Part shown: positions 8,538-17,660 of the stretch, piece after piece
Layout: each line of letters starts with the position of its first letter
Numbering within the stretch: the first letter of the stretch is position 1
Origin: Chryseobacterium sp. T16E-39
GTDB taxonomy: Bacteria; Bacteroidota; Bacteroidia; Flavobacteriales; Weeksellaceae
Assembly: GCF_002216065.1 (NCBI RefSeq)
Contig: NZ_CP022282.1
Coordinates: 868,001 to 932,000 of the forward strand
Direction of reading: 5' to 3'
DNA length: 64,000 bases
Made by a program: the position numbers and the translations under genes
The notes under the pieces: generated by a model
Database searches by the model: none
What the model was told of the DNA's origin: nothing
The model's input: only the letters and a program-made list of their open reading frames with translations

Positions 8538-8717
8538 TACATCATCGACAAAAAAGGATACAAAAACAATTAACCTGATTATATTAATATTATCTTAAAT
8601 ACCCAGTTCTTCTGCCTTCTTCAGAAAATTTTTCTTTAAATTTATACTACTGAAGGGGATTCTCTATCTTCAAGCAATTCAGAAAACAGACAGATCAATT
8701 ATCTTATACGTTTTCAT

Positions 8718-8741
8718 TTGTAAAGTCAGGTGACTTTGCAA
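8718..8741. promoter_or_regulatory. Palindrome in the promoter of the 8776 aldo/keto reductase
   Basis: AAAGTCA GG TGACTTT is a perfect inverted repeat, extended to TTG...CAA outside one mismatch pair. It overlaps TGACTTTG (8731-8738), a one-mismatch -7 box. The half AGGTGACTT resembles the AGGTAAGTC arm of the operator at 8047-8055, so the same HxlR regulator is a candidate; this is inference. Confidence 0.5.
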
Positions 8742-8775
8742 CAACAAGTAATACTGAAAAATTATTTTTTAATTT

Positions 8776-9720
8776 ATGGAAAAAAGAATCATAAAAAACA
8801 CAGATCTATCGATCGCACCGATCAATTTTGGAGGTAACGTTTTTGGATGGACATTGGATGAACAGCAGTCATTTAATATACTGGACCAATTTGTCGCAGG
8901 AGGCTTCAATTTTATTGATACCGCTGATACTTATTCATGGTGGGTAAACGGAAAAGGAGGACAATCTGAAGAGATTATCGGAAAATGGTTAAAGAGCCGT
9001 GGTAACAGAAATGACCTCGTTATTGCAACCAAAGTAGGATCAGAAACCAAAGAACACGATTTTGATATCAGTAAAAAACATATCCTCAAATCCGTTGATG
9101 AATCCTTAAAAAGACTTCAGATTGATCATATCGATCTTTATTACACGCATTTTGACGATCATAAAACACCGGTTGAGGAAACCCTGGCAGCGTATGATGA
9201 AATCATTAAGGCCGGAAAAGTTCGCTACATTGCCGCTTCCAATTTATCTCCGGAACGGTTGACTGCATCTTTCGAAGCTTCAGAAAAAAATGGTCTACCC
9301 AAATACGTGGCTTTGCAGCCCCATTATAATCTATTGGAACGTGAAAATTTTGAAAAAAACTATGCTCCAATAGTTGAAAAACATGATCTGAGTGTTTTCC
9401 CATACTGGTCTTTAGCAGCAGGTTTCTTAACCGGAAAATACCGCAGTGAAGCAGATCTTTCTAAAAGCGCAAGGGGAGAAGGTGCCCGCAAATATCTGAA
9501 TGAAAAAGGGGAGCGTGTACTAAAAGCATTGGATCAGATAAGCGAAAAGCATCAGGCAAATCCTGCTTCCGTAGCATTAGCTTGGTTGTTAGCCAACCCA
9601 CTTATTACCGCACCTATCGTAAGTGCTACCACTGAGTCTCAATTGCAGACCTTATTTAAATCCACTGAACTACAGTTGAATAATGATGATATCAGTCTTT
9701 TGAACGAAGCAAGTAAGTAA
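8776..9720 (+). CDS. Aldo/keto reductase
   Basis: 314-residue NADPH-dependent carbonyl reductase of the AKR superfamily, a cytosolic (beta/alpha)8 barrel. The catalytic tetrad is present as Asp48 and Tyr53 (FIDTADTYSWW), Lys86 (IATKVG) and His125 (YYTHFDDH). The C-terminal cofactor region reads LAWLLANPLITAPIVSATTESQLQ. It resembles the YajO/Tas-like subgroup used against reactive aldehydes. It is the first of three unrelated-looking AKR genes in 7 kb. A palindromic site overlaps its promoter. The substrate is unknown. Confidence 0.92.
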   Translation: MEKRIIKNTDLSIAPINFGGNVFGWTLDEQQSFNILDQFVAGGFNFIDTADTYSWWVNGKGGQSEEIIGKWLKSRGNRNDLVIATKVGSETKEHDFDISKKHILKSVDESLKRLQIDHIDLYYTHFDDHKTPVEETLAAYDEIIKAGKVRYIAASNLSPERLTASFEASEKNGLPKYVALQPHYNLLERENFEKNYAPIVEKHDLSVFPYWSLAAGFLTGKYRSEADLSKSARGEGARKYLNEKGERVLKALDQISEKHQANPASVALAWLLANPLITAPIVSATTESQLQTLFKSTELQLNNDDISLLNEASK

Positions 9721-9741
9721 TTAGACAAATAGTTCTTATAA

Positions 9742-10166
9742 TTGAAAATTGAAAGTGGAAAGTGGAAAGTTAGAAACGAAACAAATAGAGTAAGAGCAGG
9801 AATTTGTGATCACCATCCTACAACCCCGAATCTCGCATCTCTTATCTCGCAAACTCCCCATTTTCAACTTTCAATTTTCAATTTTCAACTTTCAGTTAAG
9901 CGAAAAGTTAGAAACGATATATATAGAGTAAGAACGGTAATTTGAGATCACCATCCTACAAACCCGAATCTCGCATCCCGTAACTCGCAAACTCCCCACT
10001 TTCAATTTTCAATTTTCAACTTTCAACTTTCAGTTAAGCGAAAAGTTAGAAACGAAACATATAGAGTAAGAACAGTAATTTAAGGTCACCATCCTACAAA
10101 CCCAAATCTCGCATCTCGCATCTCGCAAACTCCCCACTTTCAATTTTCCACTTTCCACTTTCAATT
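9742..10166 (+). repeat. Three tandem copies of a 138-bp intergenic repeat
   Basis: The phrase AAAGTTAGAAACGA recurs at 9766, 9904 and 10042, exactly 138 bp apart. Each copy carries GTAAGA, CACCATCCTACAA, CTCGCATC blocks, AAACTCCCCA and a pyrimidine block built from the 7-mers TTTTCAA and CTTTCAA. The array opens with the purine version (GAAAATT GAAAGTG GAAAGTG) and closes with its inverted form (CAATTTTCCACTTTCC), so the ends are mutually complementary. The 536-bp gap between the two reductase genes contains no credible gene; the only open frame here is repeat-encoded. Confidence 0.9.
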
Positions 10167-10256
10167 AATAACCCTTGATTCACATACATTGTTCAGTGTT
10201 TTGCATACGTGCCCTTCCTTATTTCTTCCGAATTTTGAATCATTAAAATAAACAGT

Positions 10257-11261
10257 ATGAAAATGAATACAAAACCATTAGGAAGTCAGGGACTGGTAGT
10301 TCCGGCTATAGGATTAGGATGTATGGGAATGACAGGCTTTGAAGAAGGCAATATGTATGGTGAAGCAGATGAAAAAGAAGCGATTGCCACCATTCACAGG
10401 TCTCTGGAATTAGGGGGTAATTTTCTTGATACAGCAGATCTCTACGGTCCTTTTAAAAATGAACAGCTTATTGCCAAAGCCATAGAAAATAATCGGGATC
10501 AATATATCATCGCTACTAAATTTGGTTGGGAGATTGATGACCAGAATAGGGTTACCTGGGCAATCAATGGGAAAAAGGATTATGTGAAAAAATCGGTTGA
10601 ACGCTCATTAAAAAACTTAAAGACGGACTATATTGATCTTTATTATATGCACCGACTGGATAAAAATACACCGATAGAGGAAACGGTTGGAGCGATGAGC
10701 GAATTGGTACAGGAGGGAAAAGTAAAATATATTGGACTATCAGAAGTATCTTCAGAAACCGTAAAAAGAGCCCACACCGTTCATCCCATTACAGCTGTAC
10801 AAAGTGAATATTCATTATTTGAGCGTACGGTAGAAGAAAGAGGAGTGATTAAAACATTACAGGAGCTGGAAGTAGGGTTTGTACCTTATTCCCCTTTAGG
10901 ACGTGGCTTTTTATCCGGACAAATCCGGACCATTGATGATTTGCCTGAAAATGACTTCCGACGTGGGATTCCTCGTTTTCAGGAAGCCTATTTTTATAAA
11001 AACATTGAACTGGTCGATGCTATTGAAGCAATGTCAAAAGAAAAAAAAATTACGTCTTCCCAATTGGCATTGGCCTGGATCATCAGTAAAGGATTTATAC
11101 CTATTCCAGGAACAAAACGTAGAAAATATCTGGAACAGAATATGGATGCTGCTCATATCCAATTGACCGAATCAGAGGTTTTAAAGCTGGAAAGCATCAT
11201 CCCTTTAGGCACCGATACAGGCGCTCAATATGATGAATTCAGTATGGGGCTTTTAGATTAA
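10257..11261 (+). CDS. Aldo/keto reductase (YhdN/IolS-like)
   Basis: 334-residue AKR of the group with an SQG.VVPAIGLGCMGM start, common in bacteria and used on small aldehydes. The tetrad is Asp58 and Tyr63 (NFLDTADLYG), Lys88 (IIATKFG) and His132 (LYYMHRLD). IPGTKRRKYLEQNMDAAHIQLTESEV near the C-terminus is the cofactor-binding segment. ATG at 10257 is taken as the start; the ATG two codons on (10263) is equally possible. An AraC-family gene follows after 16 bp with its own promoter inside the gap, so it may regulate this reductase. Confidence 0.93.
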   Translation: MKMNTKPLGSQGLVVPAIGLGCMGMTGFEEGNMYGEADEKEAIATIHRSLELGGNFLDTADLYGPFKNEQLIAKAIENNRDQYIIATKFGWEIDDQNRVTWAINGKKDYVKKSVERSLKNLKTDYIDLYYMHRLDKNTPIEETVGAMSELVQEGKVKYIGLSEVSSETVKRAHTVHPITAVQSEYSLFERTVEERGVIKTLQELEVGFVPYSPLGRGFLSGQIRTIDDLPENDFRRGIPRFQEAYFYKNIELVDAIEAMSKEKKITSSQLALAWIISKGFIPIPGTKRRKYLEQNMDAAHIQLTESEVLKLESIIPLGTDTGAQYDEFSMGLLD

Positions 11262-11265
11262 TTCT

Positions 11266-11273
11266 TACATTTG
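11266..11273 (+). promoter_or_regulatory. -7 box of the AraC gene at 11278 (TACATTTG)
   Basis: Exact TAnnTTTG match ending 4 nt before the ATG at 11278, the same spacing as at 8059-8071. It predicts leaderless transcription separate from the upstream reductase. Confidence 0.6.
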
Positions 11274-11277
11274 TTTT

Positions 11278-12180
11278 ATGAATGCTATTCAATCGGTTTC
11301 AGCTTTTCATCACTTATTATCCTTACCGGAACCTAAACATCCACTGGTAAGTGTTATTAATCTGTCTCACACCATCTTTCTGGAGGACGAAATATGGAAA
11401 GGCTTTGTGAACAGGTTCTATTGTGTCGCCTTAAAAAGAGAAGCAAAAGGTAAGATCAAATATGGTCAACAGCATTATGATTACGATAAGGGAGTACTAA
11501 GCTTTACTGCACCTAACCAGGTGCAGTACTTAGACTTACAGAACATGGAATGTGGATCGGGATATTTGCTTATTTTTCATCCGGACTTTTTATTAAAACA
11601 TCCTTTAGCATCTACGATCACCGGTTATGGTTTTTTCTCTTATGCTGTGAATGAAGCTTTACATTTATCTGCAGATGAGGAAAATGATCTGATTGAGATA
11701 CTCCAAAAAATAGATAAAGAATGTCAGCATATTGATCGACACACCCAGGAGATCATTTTATCTCAGATCGATCTTTTGCTTAATTACTCCAACCGTTTTT
11801 ACGAACGACAGTTTATTACCCGTAGAAACAGCAATCATCAGCTTCTTATCAAATTCGAACGTTTCGTGAATGATTATTTTGATCATGAGCAATCTGCAGA
11901 TCAGGGTTTATTAACGGTTCATCTTATTGCTGAAGCAATGAATCTGTCTCCCAATTATCTCAGTGATCTCCTTAGAATCCATACCGGGCAGAACACCCAA
12001 CAGCATATCCATGAAAAACTAATCGCAAAAGCTAAAGAAAAGCTGTCGACCACCAATCTGTCGGTCAGTGAAATTGCCTATACATTAGGCTTTGAACATC
12101 CACAGTCTTTCAGTACCCTTTTTAAAAAGAAAACAAATATGGCTCCGATGGAATTCAGAACTTCTTTTGGAATGGGATAA
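11278..12180 (+). CDS. AraC-family transcriptional regulator
   Basis: 300-residue regulator. The first ~190 residues form an AraC-type cupin-like sensor; FNAIQ-like text is replaced by FHHLLSLPEPKHPLVSVINLSHT, a common start in Bacteroidota AraC proteins adjacent to reductases. The C-terminal 100 residues carry the double helix-turn-helix: LIAEAMNLSPNYLSDLLRIHTGQNTQQHIHEKLIAKAKEKL and SVSEIAYTLGFEHPQSFSTLFKKKTNMAPMEFR. It probably controls the adjacent aldo/keto reductase gene. A hairpin terminator follows. Confidence 0.92.
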   Translation: MNAIQSVSAFHHLLSLPEPKHPLVSVINLSHTIFLEDEIWKGFVNRFYCVALKREAKGKIKYGQQHYDYDKGVLSFTAPNQVQYLDLQNMECGSGYLLIFHPDFLLKHPLASTITGYGFFSYAVNEALHLSADEENDLIEILQKIDKECQHIDRHTQEIILSQIDLLLNYSNRFYERQFITRRNSNHQLLIKFERFVNDYFDHEQSADQGLLTVHLIAEAMNLSPNYLSDLLRIHTGQNTQQHIHEKLIAKAKEKLSTTNLSVSEIAYTLGFEHPQSFSTLFKKKTNMAPMEFRTSFGMG

Positions 12181-12201
12181 TACTTAAATTTTAATTCAAA
12201 A

Positions 12202-12228
12202 AAAGTCCCCAGTTAAACTGAGGACTTT
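12202..12228. terminator. Hairpin terminator between AraC gene and convergent DUF892 gene
   Basis: AAAGTCC pairs with GGACTTT and CAGT with ACTG around TAA, with one C/A mismatch between the two stems. An A-run precedes it and a T-rich stretch follows, so it could act in both directions. Confidence 0.75.
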
Positions 12229-12246
12229 ATGCTATATTAATTCATA

Positions 12247-12861
12247 TTATTTCATGGCTCTTTTATTCAGAGCAGTATCCGCAATGCCCGTCAAAAGATC
12301 ATTACATTTTTTCTCTTCTTCCAACGTTTTCAATAGGATTTTAAGACACTGGTTTTGTTTCAGCACTTTAGCGTAAGCAGCTAATGTGCCATAAGTCGCT
12401 ATTTCATAATGTTCTACCTTTTGAGAAGCTGCAATAATACCTGCGTCACGTACAGCACCTGGCTGGGTTTCTTCCATAATACTTTTGCCTTCGTCCAGTA
12501 ATCCCTGCATCGCATCACATTTTTTAGCCTGGGCTTTTTTGCCTAAAGCCGAAAAACATTGTTCAAGCCTTGTTACATGATTTTGGGTTTCAGCAAGATG
12601 ATTTGCGATGGCACTTTTTAACTTCTTATCTTCTGCATTTTTCTCCATTTTTGGCAATGCTTTTGTCAGTGCCTTTTCTGCCCAATAAATATCTTTTAAT
12701 CCATCTTCAAAAAGGTCGATAAGCTCTTTGGCTGCATCTTTTTTAGCAAGAACTTTTCTTGCCGGAGTCTTAGTCGCAGAAGTTTTCTTAACCGGACTTG
12801 AAGTTGATTTAGCTTTAGGAGAAGTTGTTTTTCTTCCTGTCGATTTTGTACTCGTTGCCAT
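12247..12861 (-). CDS. YciF-like ferritin-fold protein (DUF892) with basic histone-like N-terminal tail
   Basis: 204 residues. The last ~160 residues form the DUF892/YciF four-helix ferritin-like bundle: ELIDLFEDGLKDIYWAEKALTKALPKM, then HLAETQNHVTRLEQCFSALG, VRDAGIIAASQKVEHYEIATYGTLAAYAK and LKTLEEEKKCNDLLTGIA, with the Glu and His residues that hold metal in this fold. The first ~45 residues are a low-complexity Lys/Ser/Thr/Pro/Ala tail (KSTGRKTTSPKAKSTSSPVK), like histone H1 or the HU tails of some bacteria. YciF proteins are stress-induced; the tail suggests nucleic-acid binding, which is inference. Confidence 0.88.
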   Translation of the reverse strand: MATSTKSTGRKTTSPKAKSTSSPVKKTSATKTPARKVLAKKDAAKELIDLFEDGLKDIYWAEKALTKALPKMEKNAEDKKLKSAIANHLAETQNHVTRLEQCFSALGKKAQAKKCDAMQGLLDEGKSIMEETQPGAVRDAGIIAASQKVEHYEIATYGTLAAYAKVLKQNQCLKILLKTLEEEKKCNDLLTGIADTALNKRAMK

Positions 12862-13148
12862 AATAATATTTTTTGGTGGTTAGTGATTATTTGTTTACAA
12901 TAATAACGTCAACATAGCAAAATAAATAGATGAATTTTAAATAATTAATGCCATATCGACGCTTATTGCAACTTAAATAAAATAATAATTTAATTCTACT
13001 GAAAATTATATAATTAAAACTATTTATTTTATGATTTGACTCATAATCATCCGCTATTTAATTACTTACATTCGGAATACTTATATCGGAAGCATGTGGA
13101 CTCTATAATAATAGGGTTATCAATTTAAATCAAAAGACTTTCAAAATT

Positions 13149-13580
13149 ATGATTAACAAAAAGAATTTTTTTGACCAATTTGCAGATAAAGCAGTTTGGT
13201 TTACTGGTAGTGGAGGCGCATTTATTGGAGCAAGTGTACTCGTCATTATATGGGCTGCAGTGGGTCCCATATTCAATTTTTCTGAAGTATGGCAAATGGT
13301 TATCAATACCGGAACAACAATTATCACCTTTTTAATGGTTTTTTTAATTCAGAAAGCTCAGAATAAAGATTCAAAAGCGATTCAGATAAAATTAAACGAA
13401 TTGATTGCCGCTCATGAACACGCCAGCAACAGAATTGTAGATATAGAAGACCTTACAGAGGATGAATTAGATCAACTGCATACATTTTATGAGAAACTGG
13501 GAAAATTACCAAGGAAAGAAGCAATATCAGAAAGTCCCCGTTCTATTGACAAAAACCCATGTAATCATCGGTATAAATAA
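13149..13580 (+). CDS. Low-affinity iron permease-like membrane protein
   Basis: 143 residues with the small Iron_permease (PF04120-like) layout: an amphipathic start FFDQFADKAVWFTGSGGAFIGASVLVIIWAAVGPIF, a second hydrophobic helix (MVINTGTTIITFLMVFLIQKAQNKD), then a cytosolic charged helix with LNELIAAHEHASNRIVDIEDLTEDEL. Two membrane segments are evident. The family name comes from a yeast Fe(II) transporter fragment; bacterial function is not established. It ends 4 bp from the convergent NADH dehydrogenase gene. Confidence 0.8.
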   Translation: MINKKNFFDQFADKAVWFTGSGGAFIGASVLVIIWAAVGPIFNFSEVWQMVINTGTTIITFLMVFLIQKAQNKDSKAIQIKLNELIAAHEHASNRIVDIEDLTEDELDQLHTFYEKLGKLPRKEAISESPRSIDKNPCNHRYK

Positions 13581-13584
13581 TTCA

Positions 13585-14850
13585 TTATTTATCCGCACTT
13601 CTTTTAGGATAAAGGATCAATCTTATTGATGGGTTATTTGTAATAAACAAACGCAGCCAATCAAAAGCTAAACGAAATTTACTTCCGAAGCCAATTAATG
13701 GGATAATATGAATAAACAACCAAGTAAGCCAGGCTATAAATCCATTGAACGAAAATTTAGGCAAATCAACTACTGCATTAAATTTTGAAATAATAGCCAT
13801 CGTTCCTTTATCATTATACTCAAAAGCCTTAAGAGGTTTACCTTGCGAAATATATTGGAGGTTTTTAGCCAGATTATTAGCCTGCTGTATAGCAACCTGA
13901 GCCAACTGTGGGTGCCCGTTGGGATACTTTTCCTCTGTCAATTGAAGACAAATATCACCCACTGCGAATATATTTCGTGTTCCTTCTACCTGATTGTAAG
14001 GATCCACCAATATTCTTCTTCCGCGTCCAATCGCTTCTTTTGCAATACCCTGAACTTCACGGCCTATGACCCCGGAAGTCCATATCAGAGTTTCTGTTTC
14101 GATCGATTTTCCATCAGACAAAATGACCTTATTGTCCACGTAATCTTTTACGGAGACATCCAGCAGAATCTTTACTCCCAGTTTTTCGAGTTTATCATAA
14201 GCTGTCTTCTGTGCCATTTTGCTCATAGGGGAAAGAAGAGAAGGTAACGCATCAATAAGATAAAGACTGGAAAGACTGAGTTTAATTTCCGGATATTCTT
14301 TTTCAGCAATGTATCTTCCCATTTCAGCCAGCATTCCCGCCAATTCCACTCCTGTTGGCCCACCTCCGGCAATAACGATATTCTGAAGTCGTTCTGCTGC
14401 TTTTATATCTTTATTTCTGGCAGCTTCTTCGAGATTAAGAAGGATATGGTTTCGTAAAAAAAGTGCTTCCTCAATACTTTTCATGGGAAGCGCACATTTC
14501 CGTACATTTTCCATTCCAAAAAAATTCGATTCCGTTCCTACAGCAAGAACCAGGTAATCATAATTCAGATTTCCGGTTTCTGTCTCTACAGTATTAGTTT
14601 CAGGTACCACTTTCAGCAAACTTCCCATATGAAAACGGACATTCTTAAATTTTGAAATCATTCTCCTGAAAGGATAACTGATATTCGATGCCTGAATAAA
14701 AGAAGTAGCCACCTGGTAAATAAGTGGTGGAAAAAAATGATAATTATTTTTATCGATCAAAGTGATCTGGAATCTGCTGTCATTCTTGAGAGATTTCATC
14801 AGATTGATTCCTGCAAATCCACCGCCTACAATGATAATATGCTTTTTCAT
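13585..14850 (-). CDS. Type II NADH dehydrogenase (NDH-2-like FAD oxidoreductase)
   Basis: 421-residue two-dinucleotide-binding flavoprotein that oxidises NADH and reduces membrane quinone without pumping protons. The FAD motif GGGFAGINLMKSL is at residues 8-20, the NADH motif GGGPTGVELAGMLAEM near 163, and the second FAD contact is GTRNIFAVGDICLQ followed by HPQLAQVAIQQ. The C-terminal FIAWLTWLFIHIIPLIGF segment is the membrane anchor typical of NDH-2. The ATG at 14850 directly precedes KKHIIIVGGG and is the natural start. No operon partner is present. Confidence 0.92.
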   Translation of the reverse strand: MKKHIIIVGGGFAGINLMKSLKNDSRFQITLIDKNNYHFFPPLIYQVATSFIQASNISYPFRRMISKFKNVRFHMGSLLKVVPETNTVETETGNLNYDYLVLAVGTESNFFGMENVRKCALPMKSIEEALFLRNHILLNLEEAARNKDIKAAERLQNIVIAGGGPTGVELAGMLAEMGRYIAEKEYPEIKLSLSSLYLIDALPSLLSPMSKMAQKTAYDKLEKLGVKILLDVSVKDYVDNKVILSDGKSIETETLIWTSGVIGREVQGIAKEAIGRGRRILVDPYNQVEGTRNIFAVGDICLQLTEEKYPNGHPQLAQVAIQQANNLAKNLQYISQGKPLKAFEYNDKGTMAIISKFNAVVDLPKFSFNGFIAWLTWLFIHIIPLIGFGSKFRLAFDWLRLFITNNPSIRLILYPKRSADK

Positions 14851-15067
14851 ACAATAGGTATTGAAGTGATAATAATCTGTAGTTCAATAATAAGACCAAA
14901 TAGGACAGATGAATATATATTAACATTATTGATTTTTTTTTAATTTTTTAATCATAAATCAATTACACCCATTTTGCTGTCTAAAAAATTATATAATTTT
15001 TAAATTCTTTACAAATGCATGATGTTTGCTTATTAAAGAGTATCCAAAATTTTAAAAATAGTATAAT

Positions 15068-16063
15068 ATGAAAACAGACATTCTAACAGAAAAACATAAA
15101 TTGGGATTAGGAGGAGTAGCCATAGGAACTGCTTTCGCCAACATTACTGATGAAGAAGCGCATGATGTTCTACAGAAAGCCTGGGATCTTGGAATACGGT
15201 ATTACGATACATCTCCCTGGTATGGACTGACTAAAAGTGAAAGAAGATTCGGTCAGTTTCTACAGGATAAAGAGAGGGATGACTTTGTATTTTCCACTAA
15301 AGTAGGGCGACTGTTTAAAGAAGTTCCAAAATCCGAAGTTCCTCCAACCATGTGGAAAAATCCACTGAATTATGATTTCAGACACGATTACACTGCAGAT
15401 GCTATCAAAAAATCGATTGATGACAGTCTTGAAAGAACGGGATTAGACAGTATTGATATTGTTTATATTCATGACTTATCTGAAGATCAGGTAGGAGATC
15501 GCTATCCTTACTTTCTGAAACAAGCTAAAGAAGGAGCATTTAAAGTTCTTTCGGATCTTCGCGATCAAGGCATCATCAAAGCTTGGGGAATGGGCGTGAA
15601 TAAGATTGAGCCTATTTTAGACTGTATAGAAGCCGCAGATCCCGATATTTGTCTTTCCGCTACACAATATTCGATTCTAGAACATGAGGATGCGGTAGAC
15701 AGATTGCTTCCTGCGGTGAGGAAAGCAGGAGTACGTTTAGTTTCCGGAGCCGGATATAATTCCGGTTTTATAGCTGGAAGAGATCGGTATAATTACAAAG
15801 ATGTTATCCCGAAAGGAATGACCGAAAAAAGAGACAGAATTGCAGAGCTTGCCAAAAAATACGATACAGACATTATTCATGCAGGTTTGCAGTTCGTTTT
15901 GGCTGCCGATGAATTTGCTGCTATTATTCCCGGAGCAAGTAAGCAAGATCAGGTACAGGATAATGTGGACGCATTAAATGCAGTGATTCCACCTGATTTC
16001 TGGAAAGAATTAAGATCCGAAGGATTAATTTATGAGAAAGCCCAGATTCCGGATTACAGATAA
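15068..16063 (+). CDS. Aldo/keto reductase (aldose/pyridoxal dehydrogenase-like)
   Basis: 331-residue AKR with the subgroup start KLGLGGVAIGTAFANITDEEA and the YDTSPWYGLTKSERRFG block found in D-threo-aldose, L-fucose and pyridoxal dehydrogenases. The tetrad is Asp47, Tyr52, Lys78 (FSTKVG) and His135 (VYIHDL). It differs from the other two AKRs of the window in the long insert KNPLNYDFRHDYTADAIKKS. The C-terminal LAADEFAAIIPGASKQDQV segment binds the cofactor. The exact substrate cannot be told. A 12-bp-stem terminator follows. Confidence 0.9.
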   Translation: MKTDILTEKHKLGLGGVAIGTAFANITDEEAHDVLQKAWDLGIRYYDTSPWYGLTKSERRFGQFLQDKERDDFVFSTKVGRLFKEVPKSEVPPTMWKNPLNYDFRHDYTADAIKKSIDDSLERTGLDSIDIVYIHDLSEDQVGDRYPYFLKQAKEGAFKVLSDLRDQGIIKAWGMGVNKIEPILDCIEAADPDICLSATQYSILEHEDAVDRLLPAVRKAGVRLVSGAGYNSGFIAGRDRYNYKDVIPKGMTEKRDRIAELAKKYDTDIIHAGLQFVLAADEFAAIIPGASKQDQVQDNVDALNAVIPPDFWKELRSEGLIYEKAQIPDYR

Positions 16064-16080
16064 TTAAAATTATAAAATAA

Positions 16081-16109
16081 AAAAGCCTTTCAATGATGAA
16101 AGGCTTTTT
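16081..16109. terminator. Bidirectional hairpin terminator
   Basis: A perfect 12-bp stem, AAAAGCCTTTCA (16081-16092) with TGAAAGGCTTTT (16097-16108), has an ATGA loop and T- or A-runs on both sides. It separates the convergent reductase and MocR genes. Confidence 0.92.
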
Positions 16110-16117
16110 CATATGCC

Positions 16118-17590
16118 TTATGATATATAATGCACTGCATTTTTTACAATTTCAATCGCTTCAGTCAATTGTTTTTCATCAAGTGAAGCAAATCCAAATC
16201 TACAGGCATTAAAATTTGCATCTTTTCCTGTACAATAAATACTTCCGGAAAAAGTGACCCCATTTTTATGTGCTTCCTTTATGATAGCTGATAAATCCAA
16301 TTCAGGTATGAACTTGAGCCATAATGCCATTCCACCTGTAGGTTTTGTAAAAGAAACCGCACCTTCCAATTCCTTGTTGATAAGAGCCGAAGCCATATCA
16401 CATCGTTGAGAGTATAACCGGTTGGATTTTTGGATATGACGGGTAAGATCTCCATTACGAATAAGACCTGCTGCCGCTTCCTCAATAATGATATCACTTC
16501 TGATGTCAATAAGCCTTCTCATTTTACGGGCAGCTTCCAGGAAATCGGTTGTTGCAATCATATACCCCAAACGAAATGGAGTCCCCAATACTTTGGTAAG
16601 AGAACCTATATAAATAATTTTCCCGCCATGATCTTCACTCGCCAATGGCAAATAAGGATCATATTTAAACTGGAAATCATAGTCATAATCATCTTCAATT
16701 ACTGCCACATCATATGCGTTGATAAGTCTAAGCATATGCTGACGTCTTTCAACACTCATTGTTACCGTGGTAGGATGGTGGTGGTGAGGAATGATATAGA
16801 TCATTTTTATGGTGTGATTCTGAAGAACTTCTTCGATAGCCTGAGTAGATACTCCGTCACTATCCACAGGAACACGGATAAGCTGGGCCCCCAATCGTTC
16901 AAAAACCAGGTCAGCGATAAAATAGCTCGGATCGCTTACAATAACTTTATCTCCCGGTTTAATAATAAGAGATGCTGCTATATAAATGGCCATCTGAGCG
17001 CCACGGGTTGTAAAAATATTTTCAACGCCCATATCAAGTCCCCGGGTTTGCTTTAAGAAGGAACATAATTCTACCGACAGATTCGATTGGTCTGAGACCT
17101 GATGCCTCAAGCTCACTTTATAGGTAATATCATCTAATGACTTTTTAAATTGTTTTGCAATAGCATTAACAGGGAGAAGAGAAATATCCGGAAACCCATC
17201 GTTCACCATAATCCGTCCATGATCAATAGGAACAACAGGATTTAATATTGTTTCCAGTTTCTCAAAACTAATGACGTTTTTATGAGCGAAAGCACCAATC
17301 TTATTTTTTTTATAGGATCTGGGCTTAACCAAAGGCAGATCGGAGGAAACAATATAACCTTTCCTTGGTAAATTATCCGCCCAGTCTTCTGACACCAGAA
17401 TATCATATGCTGCTGTAATGGTTTTCCGATGAAGCTGGAGATCAAATGCCAGAACCCGGGTGCTGGGCAACAGTGTTCCCGGGAGAAGCTTACCTTCCTG
17501 AATCAACGAAATAAACTGAACAGCAATTTGCCGGTATACAGGAATATGAGCTTCAGGATTAATAATGATCAGATTTTTATAGGGAAGCAT
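16118..17590 (-). CDS. MocR/PdxR-type regulator (GntR winged helix fused to aminotransferase domain)
   Basis: 490 residues from the ATG at 17590; the frame stays open 25 codons upstream, but those residues do not match the family and the -7 box at 17617-17610 would lie inside them. Residues 10-85 are a GntR helix-turn-helix (IPVYRQIAVQFISLIQEGKLLPGTLLPSTRVLA). The rest is a fold-type I aminotransferase domain with GDKVIVSDPSYF, the PLP-contact Asp in VIEDDYDYDF (~300) and the Schiff-base Lys333 in YIGSLTKVLGTPFRLGY. MocR proteins sense PLP or amino compounds. It is divergent from an AhpD-like gene with acetyltransferases behind it, which it probably controls. Confidence 0.92.
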   Translation of the reverse strand: MLPYKNLIIINPEAHIPVYRQIAVQFISLIQEGKLLPGTLLPSTRVLAFDLQLHRKTITAAYDILVSEDWADNLPRKGYIVSSDLPLVKPRSYKKNKIGAFAHKNVISFEKLETILNPVVPIDHGRIMVNDGFPDISLLPVNAIAKQFKKSLDDITYKVSLRHQVSDQSNLSVELCSFLKQTRGLDMGVENIFTTRGAQMAIYIAASLIIKPGDKVIVSDPSYFIADLVFERLGAQLIRVPVDSDGVSTQAIEEVLQNHTIKMIYIIPHHHHPTTVTMSVERRQHMLRLINAYDVAVIEDDYDYDFQFKYDPYLPLASEDHGGKIIYIGSLTKVLGTPFRLGYMIATTDFLEAARKMRRLIDIRSDIIIEEAAAGLIRNGDLTRHIQKSNRLYSQRCDMASALINKELEGAVSFTKPTGGMALWLKFIPELDLSAIIKEAHKNGVTFSGSIYCTGKDANFNACRFGFASLDEKQLTEAIEIVKNAVHYIS

Positions 17591-17609
17591 ATAAAAGTAT
17601 TTATCTACA

Positions 17610-17617
17610 CAAATATA
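17610..17617 (-). promoter_or_regulatory. -7 box of the MocR gene (TATATTTG)
   Basis: The plus strand reads CAAATATA, an exact TAnnTTTG in the gene's direction. It lies 19 nt before the ATG at 17590 and supports that start over the longer frame. Confidence 0.6.
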
Positions 17618-17660
17618 ACAATAATCTGGACTACCAATGTAAATAAATCTGGTTCCAATT

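Noticed and set aside
9742..9945. A 67-codon open frame in the gap between two reductase genes
   Set aside because: It is made wholly of the 138-bp repeat and 7-mer blocks, with repeated peptide phrases, and has no promoter or conserved features.
9742..10166. CRISPR array
   Set aside because: Three direct copies are contiguous 138-bp units without spacers, and no cas gene is present.
16430..17056. A 208-codon frame on the plus strand
   Set aside because: It lies antisense inside the MocR gene, whose domains are unambiguous; codon use and composition are shadow-like.
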